From Pomacea canaliculata (lineage: Eukaryota; Mollusca; Gastropoda; Architaenioglossa; Ampullariidae): a stretch of 64,000 nucleotides of DNA. A model generated the notes under the pieces. It was not told where the DNA came from. It searched no databases and worked only from the letters and a program-made list of their open reading frames with translations. Position 1 is the stretch's first letter. Each line of letters opens with the position of its first letter. Both the position numbers and the translations under genes were made by a program. The DNA lies in NCBI RefSeq assembly GCF_003073045.1, contig NC_037590.1, positions 29,724,449 through 29,788,448 on the forward strand. Direction: 5' to 3'. Of the stretch, positions 27,019 through 40,904 are shown piece after piece.

Positions 27019-27340
27019 CAGTAATCCCTTGTTTATAGCGGGAGACGCGTTCCAGAACCACCCACAATAACCGAAAATCCGTGAAATAGAAACTGTATAT
27101 TTATTTATACACTATATTAAGGCTTTATAAACTCTCCCCCATACTTTCACGCTATATAAACCTTTTCTATTTCCTCAATAACCATTCCGACACTGTTGTT
27201 TACAAATGTTTACAATTGTGAGTAGGCGCGTAGCGGATGTTGCACGTTATTCCTTCTGAGCAGTTGCCATATAAAAATAATAACTGAATCGAGAAAGTAT
27301 GGGGACAAGTGTTTTTCTCCTTTTTTAGTCTAACAATGAT
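27019..27340. mobile_element. DNA-transposon-like terminal fragment (pogo/Tigger-type resemblance)
   Basis: The segment beginning ACAGTAATCCCTTGTTTATAG and continuing GCGGGAGACGCGTTCCAGAACCACCC...CGAAAATCCGTGAAATAGA resembles the ends of non-autonomous pogo/mariner-group elements common in animal genomes. No matching opposite terminus was found, so only one end is supported. It lies in the 5' UTR intron of hnRNP copy A. Confidence 0.4.
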
Positions 27341-28211
27341 CACTTACACATTAAAAACATCGATACTAGCTTTATAGGAGGCCACCGACCAACGATATGG
27401 ATGTGTTCACAGCTGTATGGAGTTAGTTTAAGAATCACTGAAAAATAGCTGAATTCTTTTAGTAAGATTATTAGGCTTGTAGAATGATTTTGTTCAAGAA
27501 TTTCTAGACTGCAGGCATGTTGGCGTAGTCATAGACTGTTCCCTAAGACTGTGGAGAAAGCTGCAGAGGCCTGTGCGACACACCTGTCAGCTAGCTGATT
27601 TTAAAACGTGGTTAGACTTCATGCTCCTGTGTATGACACCTTTGCAATTAAAGCATTCCAGTGCATGCAGTACATCCCGCAATTATATACTTTTTCTATA
27701 CCACGTGAAGTCATGTATATATATATATAAACTTACTTTACATTTCTTACGCTACATTAAAAAAATATGCAGCTAGGTGAAAAGACATCTGTCAAAATAT
27801 ATACAGATCCTCATACTTAGAACTTCAAGAAACAGTGATCACAGAGCTTTTAAAGCTTATAATATAGTCGAGGAGAAACCATCAACGCTACTGGGTGGGC
27901 ATTGGGCATAAAAAAACAGAAATAATTAAGGTCAAAATAAATAGTATTCTTTTACCATAAGGGCACTTCAAAGGACATTTTGCGAGATACACTATTACTA
28001 CTACCGGACAAAGCTAATAACAAGTCCAACCAACAACTTGCAGACTAAACATGCGCTGGTTATTTACAAACCCTAGCACACTCACAAGGTAACGTCATAT
28101 AAAACAATAACTGTCGATTAATTCATTTCATAAGCACAAAAATATTTGCAAAGTTGCATTGTTACACTCACAATAAGCAATCATCAAGTGCGCTTTTTAT
28201 GTTAAAGATAC

Positions 28212-28250
28212 CTCGTTTTTTCGGAACCGGAAGCTAAAATGGCGCAGTAT
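28212..28250 (-). promoter_or_regulatory. Putative untranslated first exon and promoter of hnRNP copy A
   Basis: A GTATCT donor follows position 28212 on the minus strand. Around the presumed start are an ETS-like CCGGAAG (28227-28233) and a YY1-like AAAATGGCG (28237-28245). The first coding exon of copy A begins 3 nt after an acceptor, so an upstream untranslated exon is required. This site is the best candidate, by analogy with the stronger one for copy B. Confidence 0.45.
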
Positions 28251-31200
28251 AACTATTGCCTTATGGGAGAACTATTATCTTTAAAAAGAAATTGCTTTAA
28301 GTCATTATTATGTACGCCACACAAAATATATTCTACAATAATCTATTGAAACTTTGCAAAAAGAGAAATATTGGCATATAAAGGCTAAGCCCTTTACGTT
28401 CCCGTGATTCTTAATGTCTATTTTAAATATACATATAATCAATGGCAATAGTAAAAAATATAGGATGAAAATAAACTAGTTTTTTTTTTAAATCAACCAT
28501 TTTAACTAAAAATGAGGTTATTTCGTCAAGGACGGTGACCTATAGCAACATCTAACCAGCATTTAGCAGCTTTCTTACTGCGGAGCGCTAGTCGGAGCTA
28601 GGTTAGGGCATGGGTTAGGGTGAGGTTTTGTGCGTGTCTACGCTTGTAGCGTTGATTCATTATCGTGTATTCTACGAGTTAAACGATTTCAGATTCCTTA
28701 ACATGGGCAAAGAGCGATTTAAATCAGAGAGAAATTCTTAGACCTTTTCACGGTTGCCTGCTCTTGCGAATTAATAATTTTAGATAATGGATAGAGGAAA
28801 CAAAGCTAGGCGTTAGTCTGCTTAATGCGTGAAAGAGTCTTGCACGGTCTACTTATGTCTTACTCTTTCACAATTAGCTATACACTGGCGAATAGAACAT
28901 TTCTCGGCTGCTATTATCGACAAATTTCTTCCCGCGTGAGCACTAGACAGAAGGGATGGAGCGTCGTTATCACTCATTTCAACCAAAGGTGCACCGTAAT
29001 TTCTCTATGACCCAGCAAACGCGCAAGATTCGGCCAAGCCCCAAGCAGCACAACTATATATCACGTAGGGAATCTGGCAAGCATATCATAGTGAAATTTA
29101 AAGGCAATTGGCAAAACATCACAGCACATTTTTCTCCAACGATTCGTTTCTGTAACAAAACAGTATTGTGTAAAAGCTTAATGAACATTTATTTTTAATG
29201 TCTTGTAGCCTTGTTTTCGCCCACTGTTATTTCGGAATCAATAACGTACGGTGCAGCACGCATCTTTTGAATTACTTTTCTCCAAGCCTGGCAAAGTTCG
29301 AGCAGACACTCTAGGCAGTTTTGTCACAGTGACGCTTGTTTGCTCTCACTTTTATATCCATGATGTAAATTGGGATCTGGCTGATCAAACACGTCATTTA
29401 TGTGAAAATTCTAATACCAAATGTTGACTGCACACTGTCGAGTTTGCTGTTAGCACAGAGTTCTTTTTGCATTGCATATAACAACCAATTTTCATCTCAA
29501 TTAATATTTAGACATTTACTAACTGGAAAGCAAATAACCTTTTTAAAATTTACTGCTGTGGCAATTTATAGTAGCAATGATCTTTTTCGCCGTTTTCTTT
29601 ACTATGTCTCGCAAAAGAGAAAGTGAACGGCTCAACCCTCTGCACTAGATCAGAATTCATTTTTTTTTTTTCCTTAAATACTTGACATTTTGCTTCTATC
29701 ACCGCCCTTTCGAATTCTATCAGGAGATTCAAAGATCTATTAAGTGGTGCAAAAACATCAGGAAGTCAATCCTAATAAGCAGTCCACATTAAGTTTGCTG
29801 CCAGGAGAAACTGTACTAACAAATGCTACGTTTTGTATACACCCCTAAAACAGGTTTGACAAAACGTTTAGTGGTGGATGAGGACACTGGTTTATGACAT
29901 ACATCGTTTTACCATTAATAAACTCCTGTTACAATAACCCTAGGGTGCTGCAAGTTGGGTGGGGGGGGGGGGGGAGAGAGTGTATACAATACAGACCTTT
30001 TTCTTTAATTATATGGGCTACATTTTGAATAACACTTAAACAGAAAATATACACTATTTAGGTTTGTGAACTACTGTTTATTTGCATGGCACTTTACATA
30101 ATAGTTAACAAAAGAACAAACAATGTATAAAGAATTTTAAAGTTTTATTCCAATGCATTGTGTGGGGTGACAGATGATAAAAATTAAAAAAATGGAACAG
30201 CTGATTATTATTGGCCAGCCAATGAAGTAGCATTCATATGCTGACCTGATCAGCTACATTAGAAAATACAACAAAATATTTTGGCAGAAAATTCAGATCA
30301 AATATATACGACTAATCATTTTTTTCTGCAATTCATGTGCCTTTAAAAAAAAACAAAACAGGTACTGTAATGTAAAACAGATCAGAGCTTAAAAATTTCT
30401 GCAAAACTGCACAAATGGATAAGTGAGACATCACTGCAACCACTACACTGCTTAGGAGTGGTCAGACATGGTATATCCACTTTTTATGTGCACTGATGAA
30501 CAAAGGCAAACGCCCATCAACTGTGCAAAACAAAAATTGAAGTCAAATTTCAACTGCAGACAAGGTATGCTCCGATAATTTCATTATCTGTGTTGGAAGC
30601 AAACTAAAAACCAACAGCAATGAAACAGTAACAAAGCCTTTTTTTGTACAACTTTATATAAGGAAAGTGTTAAGCCTAATCCTAAAATTCTTTTCTATAT
30701 ATAGGATACCTGAATGCTCTGCAACAACAATAGTCATTATTTTTTTTAAATACCTGTATTTTCCTTTTTAAAGGTAAAAACACAAATGCAATTGGAAGAA
30801 AACAGAGGCAGCAGTTTAGGTGGTAAAGGATCCATAATCAAAGCAAAATGTCTCTGCATTGAATAATGTCAAAAATTTATTTATCACATAATACTTGCTT
30901 TCTGCTGAAAGAGAAAATTCATCATCATCAGAGAGAGAGAGAAAAAAAACTTATGTCTTGTAATGTGTTAAAAAAAATTACTACATTAGTTTAATAATTG
31001 CTGTTTGATGAATAATGTTAGCTTTGTCTCCTTCATGTTTACAATATGCCACTTTTCAGACTGTAAGACTTGTAAAATAGTGTTTAGAGTTGTTGGTTAT
31101 GTAACTGATTATTCAAAACAAACTATATTCTGCCATACAAACTATGAATTTACATTTACAAACACTTGCAAATAGACTGGTAATGATTCCCCAAAAGTTA

Positions 31201-31564
31201 TTCATCTTTATGCACTCAGGAGTTTGCTGCCATTCAAAAGACGATTCTATAAAACATAGCATCACCAACATGTCCTAAAAACTCTCCTTGCTTGCCAATG
31301 GCAGTAGGTGTACCAAGACCAACTTTAAACAATGTAAGTGACTCACTGTATAAGTACTAAACAACAAAGAAAGCATCTTTACTCCCATTCACATATAATG
31401 AACTACATTTCAAAAGCACATTATGTTCTCAACTGATGCTTTTGATTTGTTTTTAAACTGTTGTCATAATCAGGACCCTGAAATGCATCTTCAAGTCATG
31501 CTCATTATATTATCCAGTGTACTCTTCAACTGCCAGCTGTGGCTCACGCATGGCTACAATCTGT
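28251..31564. other. Intergenic between hnRNP copies A and B
   Basis: No coding exon recognised. Copy B's 3' UTR should occupy the right part: minus-strand AATAAA signals (TTTATT on plus) lie at 30077-30082 and 30144-30149, giving a UTR of about 1.4-1.5 kb. A G14 run lies at 29961-29974. GGTTAGGG-like bits near 28600-28625 are too few to be a telomeric array. Confidence 0.5.
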
Positions 31565-34500
31565 TCAGAATGAGGAGTAATTTGAGTTACTCATCCCCCC
31601 CATGCTGCTTGACGACAAGCTGCCGTATCCACCACCACTATCCATGTAGCTACTGCTCATCCCTGTAACAAAACATAAAATTTTACAGTTTAAAATTTAA
31701 AACACTAAGTTCTTTACATGCAAAGTATTTAATATCGTGCAACAACAAAAACCTTGGAAGTCTTAACTCTACAGTATCCATAAAAAAAGGTTAAATGTTT
31801 GAATTTTTCTGGTGTATAGTGCATATGTATGTGCACCAGCAAAGTATTTAAAATATTGCAGTCATAACCACAATTCATATTACTTTTACAGACCTTACAA
31901 AACCTGAAAGTTCAACTTCAATACCAAGTTAAAAAATTTCTTACATGTGCCAGTCTTAAATATAAGTTAAAAACCATATTTCAGACCATTTTACCACTAA
32001 GATAGCTAATCTGAAATCACTCCAAAGAATGAAATCCTGGTATGGTGATTAAGTGGTTGCAGAGGCAACAAACCAACAATAATGATAGACTTAAAAACTA
32101 ACATCACTGGAGTAACAGCTGAAAAAACCATGCAATTTGTGTCGCTTCTGATAAAAGGCCAAAGACTATAGAAAACCAGTAAGCTACTGGAAAAAGAAGA
32201 GAAATATCATGTTATCTGTTTGTCAGCATTGGTAAGTTGGCATGAAGAGAATAGTTATACCAGAAGGAATTCACTGACTGGCTGTTACTTTCACAACAGT
32301 AATCAATATAAATCTCAGAAATGTTAACTACTTCGGTCAATCAATAAAACACACAAGAAAAAGAATAGATAACAAGAAACAAACCCCTATAAAGACAAAG
32401 TTTCAAAAAATCTCATTGTGAGGATTTCCCAGAATAATTTAGGCTAATCTAAAAAAAAAGGTACACAGGTCTGATGCTTTATTGAAAATGTAGGAATAAG
32501 GTTTTTGTACTGTATGACAAGCAAATAATTTATCTTTAAAGCTTAAGTATTTCTGGTAGTTCTTACCTCGTCCTCCATAGCCACTTCCGATGTTTCCACC
32601 CATGCTGGAATTCAAGTTGCCATTCATGCTACTGCCACCCATGCCATATCCTCCCCCCATGCCACCACTGCTGTACTGCTGGCCTGGGCTGCTGCCATAG
32701 CTGCTACCCTGGCTGCTGCCAAATCCACCAAGGCTGCTGCTTCCACCCCCCATACCATAGCCCCCTCCACCTAAGCTGCTGTTGTTACTGTTGCCCCCTC
32801 CATAGCCTCCACTTCCACCATAGCTACCTCCTCCCCCTCCTAAGCTTCCACTGCTAAAGCTGCCACCCCCCATGTCGCTGTTATAGCCACCTCCCTCAGA
32901 TCCACCACGAGTCTGGGGAGTGGAGTTGAGGAAAAGTTCAATGTAACGGTGCTCTGAAACAGAATGGGTTTAGAATTTAGTGAAAAAATTATCAAAAACT
33001 TAGTTCTACTCTAACAGATATGTTTGCTGAATTCCCAGAATTTTAAGTTTTCTGGCCAATACTAACAGGGCACTACTGTATTTCTACTTTGCAACAGGAC
33101 TAATTATAATGTTCTTTTGAACTGTGAACTGTTTGGATCTATTGGATGGGTTCCATTCCGCCATGTATCACTTGCTTTGGCAGCAACCTTGAGCTGCATT
33201 GAATAAACTGACATGATGATCACTCTTTTGCAGTTTTATAAAACATTTCTTCATATTCTCAAAATTACTCAATATCTTCCCAGTATTCTCCTTGATGTCA
33301 CTAACCTTTTTTTCTGGAGTCATTACCATTAAATCTAGCTGGAGTTGTTACTGTTAAATCTAGTGATCACCCTTTACTGCGGGAACACAGTGAGTCCTGT
33401 TTTTTTGTTCTACATTTCTGTTTTGTTTTTTGTCAACTTGTTTTACATCTTTGTAACTATTTAGTGATCTTGTTCAGTGCAACGAGTCCACCTTTGGTTG
33501 AGATATTGCACTTTATAAATTCCCATTATTATTTCTTCCAAAGTCTTCAACCTCACCAGACTGAGTTGTTTCTTTTCTGCAATGAAGCATTTTCTTAAGG
33601 TGAGGAGTGACTTGAGAAAATAGCAGTTTTGGGGTGACCTAATCAAATCTGAGGTCACAAATTTTAATACTTATATATATGGTTTACAAGTGTTATTTTT
33701 TAACATGTTTTGATGCTTAATTCATTTTTCATACCTGCCATCACTGATACTGAAAATGACTTTTGTTTTAAAGTTGTTACTTGTATCCCGAGGTCACCAT
33801 AGTCTATATTTCTCTCCGAACAGCTGAGACACACTTCCACTGGCATAATAAGCAGAGCTTTGTAATGCTCTCATCTTCTGACAACCAGGTAACTTTATGT
33901 CATTACACTTCTGACACCTTTGAGCCACTAATAGTTTGCACTTCTCACTTTTATATTTTTATCTGCAAAATATGTGGCAAATTCTTTGATTTTCCAATTA
34001 TTTTTTTTTTGCCTTGCATGGACATCGTTACAAGCATGAATAAAAAAGTCTAAGCAGTTCTTTAGAAGCAAATAATTCAGCCTCACGCATGTTAGATCTG
34101 TGTTTCTTCATAGCCTCCAAAGCTTCTTGGTGAGTAGCAAAGTCCACATTTGCTTCGCCTGTAAGACGTCCATTTGGTCCAAACTCAAAGCTGACCCTAA
34201 CTGGCTGGATAGGGGAAAAGAACTGAAGCAAAAATATTTATTTACTGGCATCAGAATACTTTTTGATAGGCAACATTCAGTACTTATTTTGGGGAAATAA
34301 CATGAAAATCAATCCATCCTAAAAATAACACAGAACAAGAATAAAAATCTTAATATACAACTTTTGATACAAATCCTGTCCACAAAACCCATTCCCTCTA
34401 CACAAAAAAATTTATTGATTAAAGACTGTGTGTACTGTACTGATTGGGGGGGGGGAGGGAGAGGAAAAAACCTGCAACATTAGCAACTTAATGATCAAAA

Positions 34501-37500
34501 TGCATGAATTGATCAAAATATTTGGTGGTCTTTAAATGCAGATGGTACTCCTTGGTGCACATTAGTTCACACTTTGGATGCTGTCACCATACTCGAAAAA
34601 CTGGTTTGGATGTCAAGCAGGCCTTCCAATCAAACTTACATCAAATATGTCTTGTTCACCAGCCTGGAAAGGAAGACCTCTCATGTGGACCGAGTGGCCT
34701 GTCTTGCTCATGTAATGGCTTCCTGGGGCACCACCTCTACCTCTGTCATCCATCATACCTCCTGACATGCGCCCTCGTGAACTGCCACGCCCACGGCCTC
34801 CAAATCCCATCCCGTAGCCTCCATTATAATCATTAAAATCATCATCAAAGTAGCCTGAAAAAAGAGAGAGAGAAAAATCAGTGGCACGTTAAAAAAAAAC
34901 AAAACAAAAACACTACACAAAAAGGCACAAAGACGTATTTACACTATCTCCAAAGCTGCCTAATGATAATAAACAGAGAATTTTTCTACAGATTAGATTA
35001 CCATTAAAGTTCTGCTGTCACAAATCCCACTGAAGCCGAAATTAAATGACTTGATCATTCCAGATTTTCTACTCCAATCTTTAGAATTGCCTTATTAGCC
35101 CTTACAGCCTATGAGCCACAATTGTGGCTTTGCTGGGGAAGAATGGGGAAGGCAATTTTCATTACTTTTAATGCAAAGTTCAAGCTTTCTCCTATCCAAA
35201 AATGTATAGTTTTGGGGGTCTAATATTTACCTGAAAGCAGCAATAGTAAAAACCAAAGTCAACCATTTTCATCTTCATTTTTTGACCATTGTCTTTGTAA
35301 TACTTAAATCCAGTGCTATGAAGGTTAAAGAGAGAATTTTGCTACAGCACAGATTACCTTTCAAGTTTCTGCTTCCACGACCCCTGTTGAAGCCCGCACC
35401 CATTGGGCCTCCCATGCCAGCACCACCTGGACTGCTGTATCTGTCATGCCGGTCATAAGGCCCTGGTCGACCCATGCCCATTTGAGGTCTGAAGCTTCCC
35501 CTCTGACTTCCTACCACTGCAGTGGCCTCACCCAAGCTGCTCTTAAAAATTTCTATGTATCTGTGGATAACATGAAACGGAGATGAGTGCTGACATTTTT
35601 TTATTTAAACTTTAAAAAGCACAGAAGAATCCATTTCATTAATCTGTGAATTCTACAGTCTCAAACCATTATGGAACTTACCAGGATACATAAGCAAGAC
35701 CTTGCTATGTTGGTGTGGAGTTATTCCAAGTATTCTTCCCACCATGTCTCACCACAATTTATTTACTAGTTATATTTTATTACTAAATGATTTTAAAGGG
35801 CTGCACTGCCGCCTTTCAACATTTCCATTCATGAAACACCTGCATCAATGCCTCATGACTTAGCATCTGTGCCAGAAAACAACTTCTCAATTTATAAATA
35901 TGTATATCAAATTATTATCTCAATAAAGAAAAAAATTTAATTGCAGTAAAGAAAGATTTGGAAGGCTGCAGTTTTTAATCCCTACCCTCGTTTTCCCTTT
36001 TCCAAATATTCTGGAAATTATACCTTTTACAAAAAAAAAAAAAGTAGCACAAGATCCTAGATGTCAAATTCTGCTAATTTACTCACCCAACCAAATTAAA
36101 CAAGGAAAAAAAAAAACCAACAACAAAAAGCATGCATATTCTGTTTCCCTCTTTTTAACCCTTGACTCTTAATAGGTAATACAGATGGAGAAAGAGAGAG
36201 AAAGAGAAAAAGAAAAGCTAAAAGGCACAAGCAAATCTTACCTAAACCTAGAAACAGACGATCAAGGGGAGGGTGATGAGATTGTAAGGTCACTAAAATC
36301 CAAACAACTTCAGCAGCTATCACTGCTCCATTAACAGTTAATCCCTAAATGCCAACTCCCCCACCCCTAATCACCACACAGAAACCATCCAAACCAGTTT
36401 GCAAAAAGTTAGCTAGTTTCCCCCTTCATGCAAAAGCTATTTAAGTGAGCCCATCCATACCAGTTTAAAAACATACCAACTTCCAAAAGATTAGCCAGCC
36501 CCATCAAACCAGTAAAGATTAGGAAAAGTCCCCCCCCCCATTTGCCTCAAACAAAACGAAAAGATTTTTTCAACCTACTTATTTCACCTGTTACAGCAAC
36601 TATACCACTGTAAGGTGGTAAGTCTTAAGTAAAATTTAGCCCAAGATAATTTGGAGACTGTTGTACAGGCTGTACATAATATCTGGTGATGATTGGGCTC
36701 ATTAAAATTGACTACCCCAATTACACTTAATACTTTTGAACTACATACTTTCCCTATGCCACAGAAGAAATTCCATGACATGTAATATGAAGTGAACACA
36801 ACAGTGCAAAACAGTATTAGGTAGTCGCAGAAGCAAACTCAGGCATGGTCACAATATCTGACCACCCACCACTCTCCCCGCAGCAAATAAGAAACAACAA
36901 GTACGGCTCTGTGCCCCATCAGGCCCAGCCATCCCACCTGTGCCCTATGCGCTCCTTGTGTTTACCCAGGGCCTTTTCTGCTATCTCCTGGGAAGCGAAT
37001 TGTACGAACGCCTCCCCCGTGCTGCGCCCCAGCCGATCCTCTGGTAGCATTATCCCATTGGGTACAATCTCGAACCCTACATGCCCACCCAACAAAAACA
37101 CAGAGTCAAACAGTCAGCACCCAATGGTAATGGCAGGAACTCTGCAAGCACAGCATCCATGACTTATCCCAAAAAACATATTTAAACATTTGCTACAAAA
37201 AACATCACCTAGCCTTTTCTTATAATGCCAACAGAAGATATTCCTCTCTTATCTTTCATTAATGGACTTTAGAAACAACCCCACATAAGATGGAGGATCT
37301 TTATTTTACTAGCACTTGCTTGAACTAATTTGTTAAAAGTATCTTTAAATTCTTTGCATAACTGTGATCTAATTTCATGATATATAACTAAAAGTAAACT
37401 TTCTGTACTATATGCTACACCAAAAGTTCAGGACATATATGCTAATATATTTAAAGTTTTGCAAAATGTGTTGTCTACTTACTACAACACTAAACAATGC

Positions 37501-39909
37501 ACAGGCATATCTTACCACCGTATTAAATTGGTTTTAGATGGTACAAATATGCTAGCTTACATTTGAGAAGTAAAACCAACCCCGTTTTACTTGATGAAAT
37601 AAATATTTTAAAAAATCAATGCCAATCAGATGATACTACCTGAGAAAAACTGTGCTATTTCCTCTTTGGAACAGCCAAATGGTAGTCCACGTAGCTTGAC
37701 CACTGCCTCACTCATGTTATGAATCTGATCTGATCCTGCTCGCTTAATCACCCATTCCATCTCACTCTTCTTAGATCGGAACACTGACAGAGAAAGAAAG
37801 ATTTAAGGAACTATTCTACTGCTCCATGTCTGTCCATTTTGTAAATAATATCAACAAAAACCGTTCCATAAAAATACAAACCGATGTGTTGGCAGGATGT
37901 TGCACAGGGTTGATGCCAAGCAACTACATAATCTTAAGGACCTAAATGATAGCACTTAATGCCTGCGTTTCAAAACTATAGCTCGTTGGCCATTTAGTTG
38001 TTGGTGCTTAAAGCCATGTCAGCAACAGAGGCTATACAATGGCCTTCATAAATGGATTTAATACTTTGTTGACGGAAGGACTGCATGATTAATGTAACAA
38101 CTTGTTTGTCAGACCTACATTAGAACAAAATCTAAATGTAAGGACTATCGAGGTCTCTCAAAACCTTGTTTATAAATGAACTTGTATTACACGAGGTTAC
38201 ATGATCTTAGTGCAACAATTTTCCATGGTCTAATGAAGAAACAGCATTGTAAATAAGCATGAATAGTTACTAAATTTTTTTAAATGTTTTTAAAGAAAGA
38301 TATTCTGCAAGTTGTTCCCGTCACAACAGAAAAAAAAGTAATTTTATAATGTTTTTGAAAATGCAATGAACATGCTTATGGTACAGATTTTACCATAAAT
38401 GTTTGTGGCATGTTTAGACATACAGTAATTGTACTTCTTTTTCTATCAAAGATCATGCAGGATCCAGGTGTTCTCTGTTGAGCAGCACCAACAAAAAACT
38501 AAAAGAAAATCTGAGAAATGAAAAGGAAGAAACTCTTATACCCAATAGCAGATATGCACCCTGCAAGGACATAAATGTGTGCAACAGCACAATGTTTTAA
38601 GGTGTGGGGTGGGGTTGTGAAAGATATTTTTGACAGAAATTTATGGCCAATAGTTTGACTTTTCCTTTGCTTTCATACTTAAAAATTGACCATTCATTGA
38701 TGACTATTCTGTGTTTTCAGACTTTTAAAAACATCGAAACACTACCTAAATTCATGCAAGTCTACCACTCATGCGAACTTTTCCTTAAAAAAATCTTTTA
38801 AAATGCACAACGGTGCGAAAAGATCTTCCCTTAGCTCTTTTATATTTACTAATATTAGTAATAATAAATGAATTTGTACAGTGCATTTCTCTGAATTTGT
38901 ACAAGACAGACAAATGAACTGGTCAACTATACAGCGTGAAAATGAAGGATAGACAATTTCAAAACATCAAACATAGTTTGATTCCATGGAGTTTAATTGT
39001 CTAGAATCATAGGAAGCAAAGTATTCTTGGTTTTTCCCTTCTTATGTTAAATGTGATCCAATTTACTTGCTGACAAAATACTGCATGCATGAAGCAGTGC
39101 ATGCGCATGCTGTTTCGTTACTTTTTAATGTGGCTGTAGCAAACAGGCAGAAGAGAGATGTAGTAAATGACAAGGCCCAGTCATTTGGTAGGTTCAATAA
39201 CTGAATAAAGGCTGCTAAAAAAATGCATGATTATGTAAACAAAAGCCTACATTTCAAGCAGCATTATTCCACTGTCAGAATGATGGCTTCGTAATTTTGT
39301 ATAAGATACTTTAAAAAAGTAAAAGCTTAATAACTGTTAATATTTTATTTCATAAAGCACAAAAAAAGCCACCTTCTATGTATCTCTGTCCCATATGCTC
39401 ATTGTGCTTCTCCAGGCCTCTTTCCAGGTCTTCTTCAGAAGCAAACTCAACAAAAGCTTCTCCACTGGCTCGCCCTTCTCTGGAGAAAGTCAGGTGCACT
39501 CCAGCTTCACCCCCAGCAATCTCACTCTCTGAAAATCAGAAGCCACCGCCACTAACAAGTTTGTTATATGAAGCTTGAGAAACAAGATCTTCTCCCTCCA
39601 TCTTTTATTTGCTAACATCGATGAGACAGAACTCTGCTCCCTCACCTCTGGTTTGCACCCAACAATTATACATAAACGAAGGGGCCATGATTGAATGTTA
39701 ACTGCATTTACTCATACATTAATAAAAGCATAGCAAAAATTAGTATAAACATGAACATCATCCCTCTTTGAAATCTCTTCATATTCTTTCTCTTTCACAA
39801 CTGTGTGTTGACACTTACTATTAAAAAATTTAATGATGTCACTAGGAGTTGCAGACCATGGCAATCCCCTTAAGCGGCACACAAACCCATCCATTTCTTC
39901 GTCAGACAT
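31565..39909 (-). CDS. hnRNP H/F-family RNA-binding protein, copy B (complete, 9 coding exons)
   Basis: Tandem paralogue of copy A, same role. Minus-strand coding exons: 39909-39819, 39528-39373, 37783-37640, 37076-36938, 35560-35358, 34854-34640, 34222-34087, 32953-32567, 31662-31565; phases agree, 522 residues. Exons 2, 4, 7 and 9 have exactly the lengths of copy A's, and every intron phase matches. Seen: [29 protein letters not shown] (qRRM1), [19 protein letters not shown] and [13 protein letters not shown] (qRRM2), a GRGRG/Met linker, [17 protein letters not shown] with [20 protein letters not shown] (qRRM3), and a longer Gly/Ser/Tyr tail. The start codon directly follows its acceptor. 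Exon 8 ends in an ordinary GTAAGA donor, unlike copy A. Exon 2 could start 2 nt later at a second AG, but only 39528 keeps frame. Confidence 0.95.
33120..33400. repeat. Old interspersed repeat, copy 2 (partner at 13620-13950)
   Basis: Same orientation and same ordered blocks as the copy in MICU1 intron 8: GAACTG, ATCTA, CAGC, TTGAG, TCATATTCT, GATGTCA, TCTGGAGTC, CCATTAAATCTA. More weakly, 33800-33945 holds AGCTGAGAC and AATAGTTTGCACTTCT, also found near 13890-13930, so the element may be longer and interrupted. It lies in the intron between exons 7 and 8 of copy B. Confidence 0.5.
36863..37160. repeat. Near-identical segment shared with hnRNP copy A (conversion tract, copy B side)
   Basis: Contains exon 4 of copy B (36938-37076) and intronic flanks. 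It matches 22525-22818 except for a handful of changes; its exon encodes the same residues as copy A's exon 4. By eye it is much richer in G and C than the flanking introns of either gene. Confidence 0.9.
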
Positions 39910-40384
39910 CTGTAACATTAACAAGTTTTACCTGACTAATGTATTATAAGAAAATTCCACATTTAAACAACTTTAACGTACAATTTAAATACAAGGTAAT
40001 AATGCCAAACTAAGAGATATTACTAGAGGTCATGACTGATCAGGAGGGTGGGAACTGGTGTTTTACACTGAGCCAGCAACTAAGGCTATATCACGTCAAG
40101 GCAACCAACCCTGTTAATAGATGCCACATGCATAAGAAGCATCAGGAATGGAAGTTAAAGGGATTCTAAAGGCAAAATAAAACTGCTTAGAATTGCGTAA
40201 AGAGTAGGATAAATTTGAATCTTGTCAATTTATATGTGTGTTCATATGGAAAACGTTGAAGGTTTTTAGTAGAATGCTGTGTTAATAAGAGAAATTACAT
40301 TACACGGGAATTTTTTTTTTGCTTCCACAAAGTCTCGTTCTCTGTCATGTGACCCTATGACGTGTGCTTGCCATAGTGAGAACC

Positions 40385-40640
40385 ATGCCTCGAGAATGTG
40401 CTGCACCCGATTGCCACGAAAAGATGGAAAAAGATTCAAAATTGTCTTTTCATCAGTTTCCGAAAGACAGCCTTACAAGCCTTACAAACAGAGTGCGTCA
40501 TACGAATAAAAAGACGACGAGAAATCTTCGCAATGACCAAAGACACTTTCTGTGCGTGTGACGTCATAAGGAGACTGACATCACAAGGAGACTCGTCTGC
40601 TTCACCATCTCGGGAAGATATAGTGGTTACTCAGCAGAAG
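40385..40640 (+). pseudogene. Broken THAP-type zinc-finger relic
   Basis: From the ATG at 40385 the sequence reads MPRECAAPDCHEKMEKDSKL then SFHQFPKD, a good match to the start of a THAP domain (Met-Pro, C-x4-C, SFHxFPKD). The expected continuation (VIRIKRRREIF..TKDTF) appears in the next reading frame from about 40480, so a frameshift separates the halves, and the terminal C-x2-H is not intact. It lies in the 5' UTR intron of hnRNP copy B, on the opposite strand. It could come from a P-element-like transposon or a host THAP gene. Confidence 0.6.
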
Positions 40641-40904
40641 GACAGAACAGTCGATTTCACTGGATTTTTTTCAATTTTTATAAACATCGGCAACCGAAAT
40701 AGTGCTAATAAGTGCTAATTAAGAGATAAACAAATCCTTCTTTTCTCCTGTTTTGCTCTCGTGCTCTGTAATTGTAACTAAATATATTTTTGAAACGTTT
40801 GACCGTCGCCAGAGCCTTTTCACAAGCCTTGAGTATCCCTTTAAAGAAAATGCCCTATGAAAAGTACTGCAGGTTGGTGTGGAGGAGTTTATACCTAAAA
40901 TGAG

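Noticed and set aside
28600-28630. GGTTAGGG-like motifs (also AACCCTAACCCTAA near 58890)
   Set aside because: Only two or three imperfect units at each place, too few for a telomeric array.
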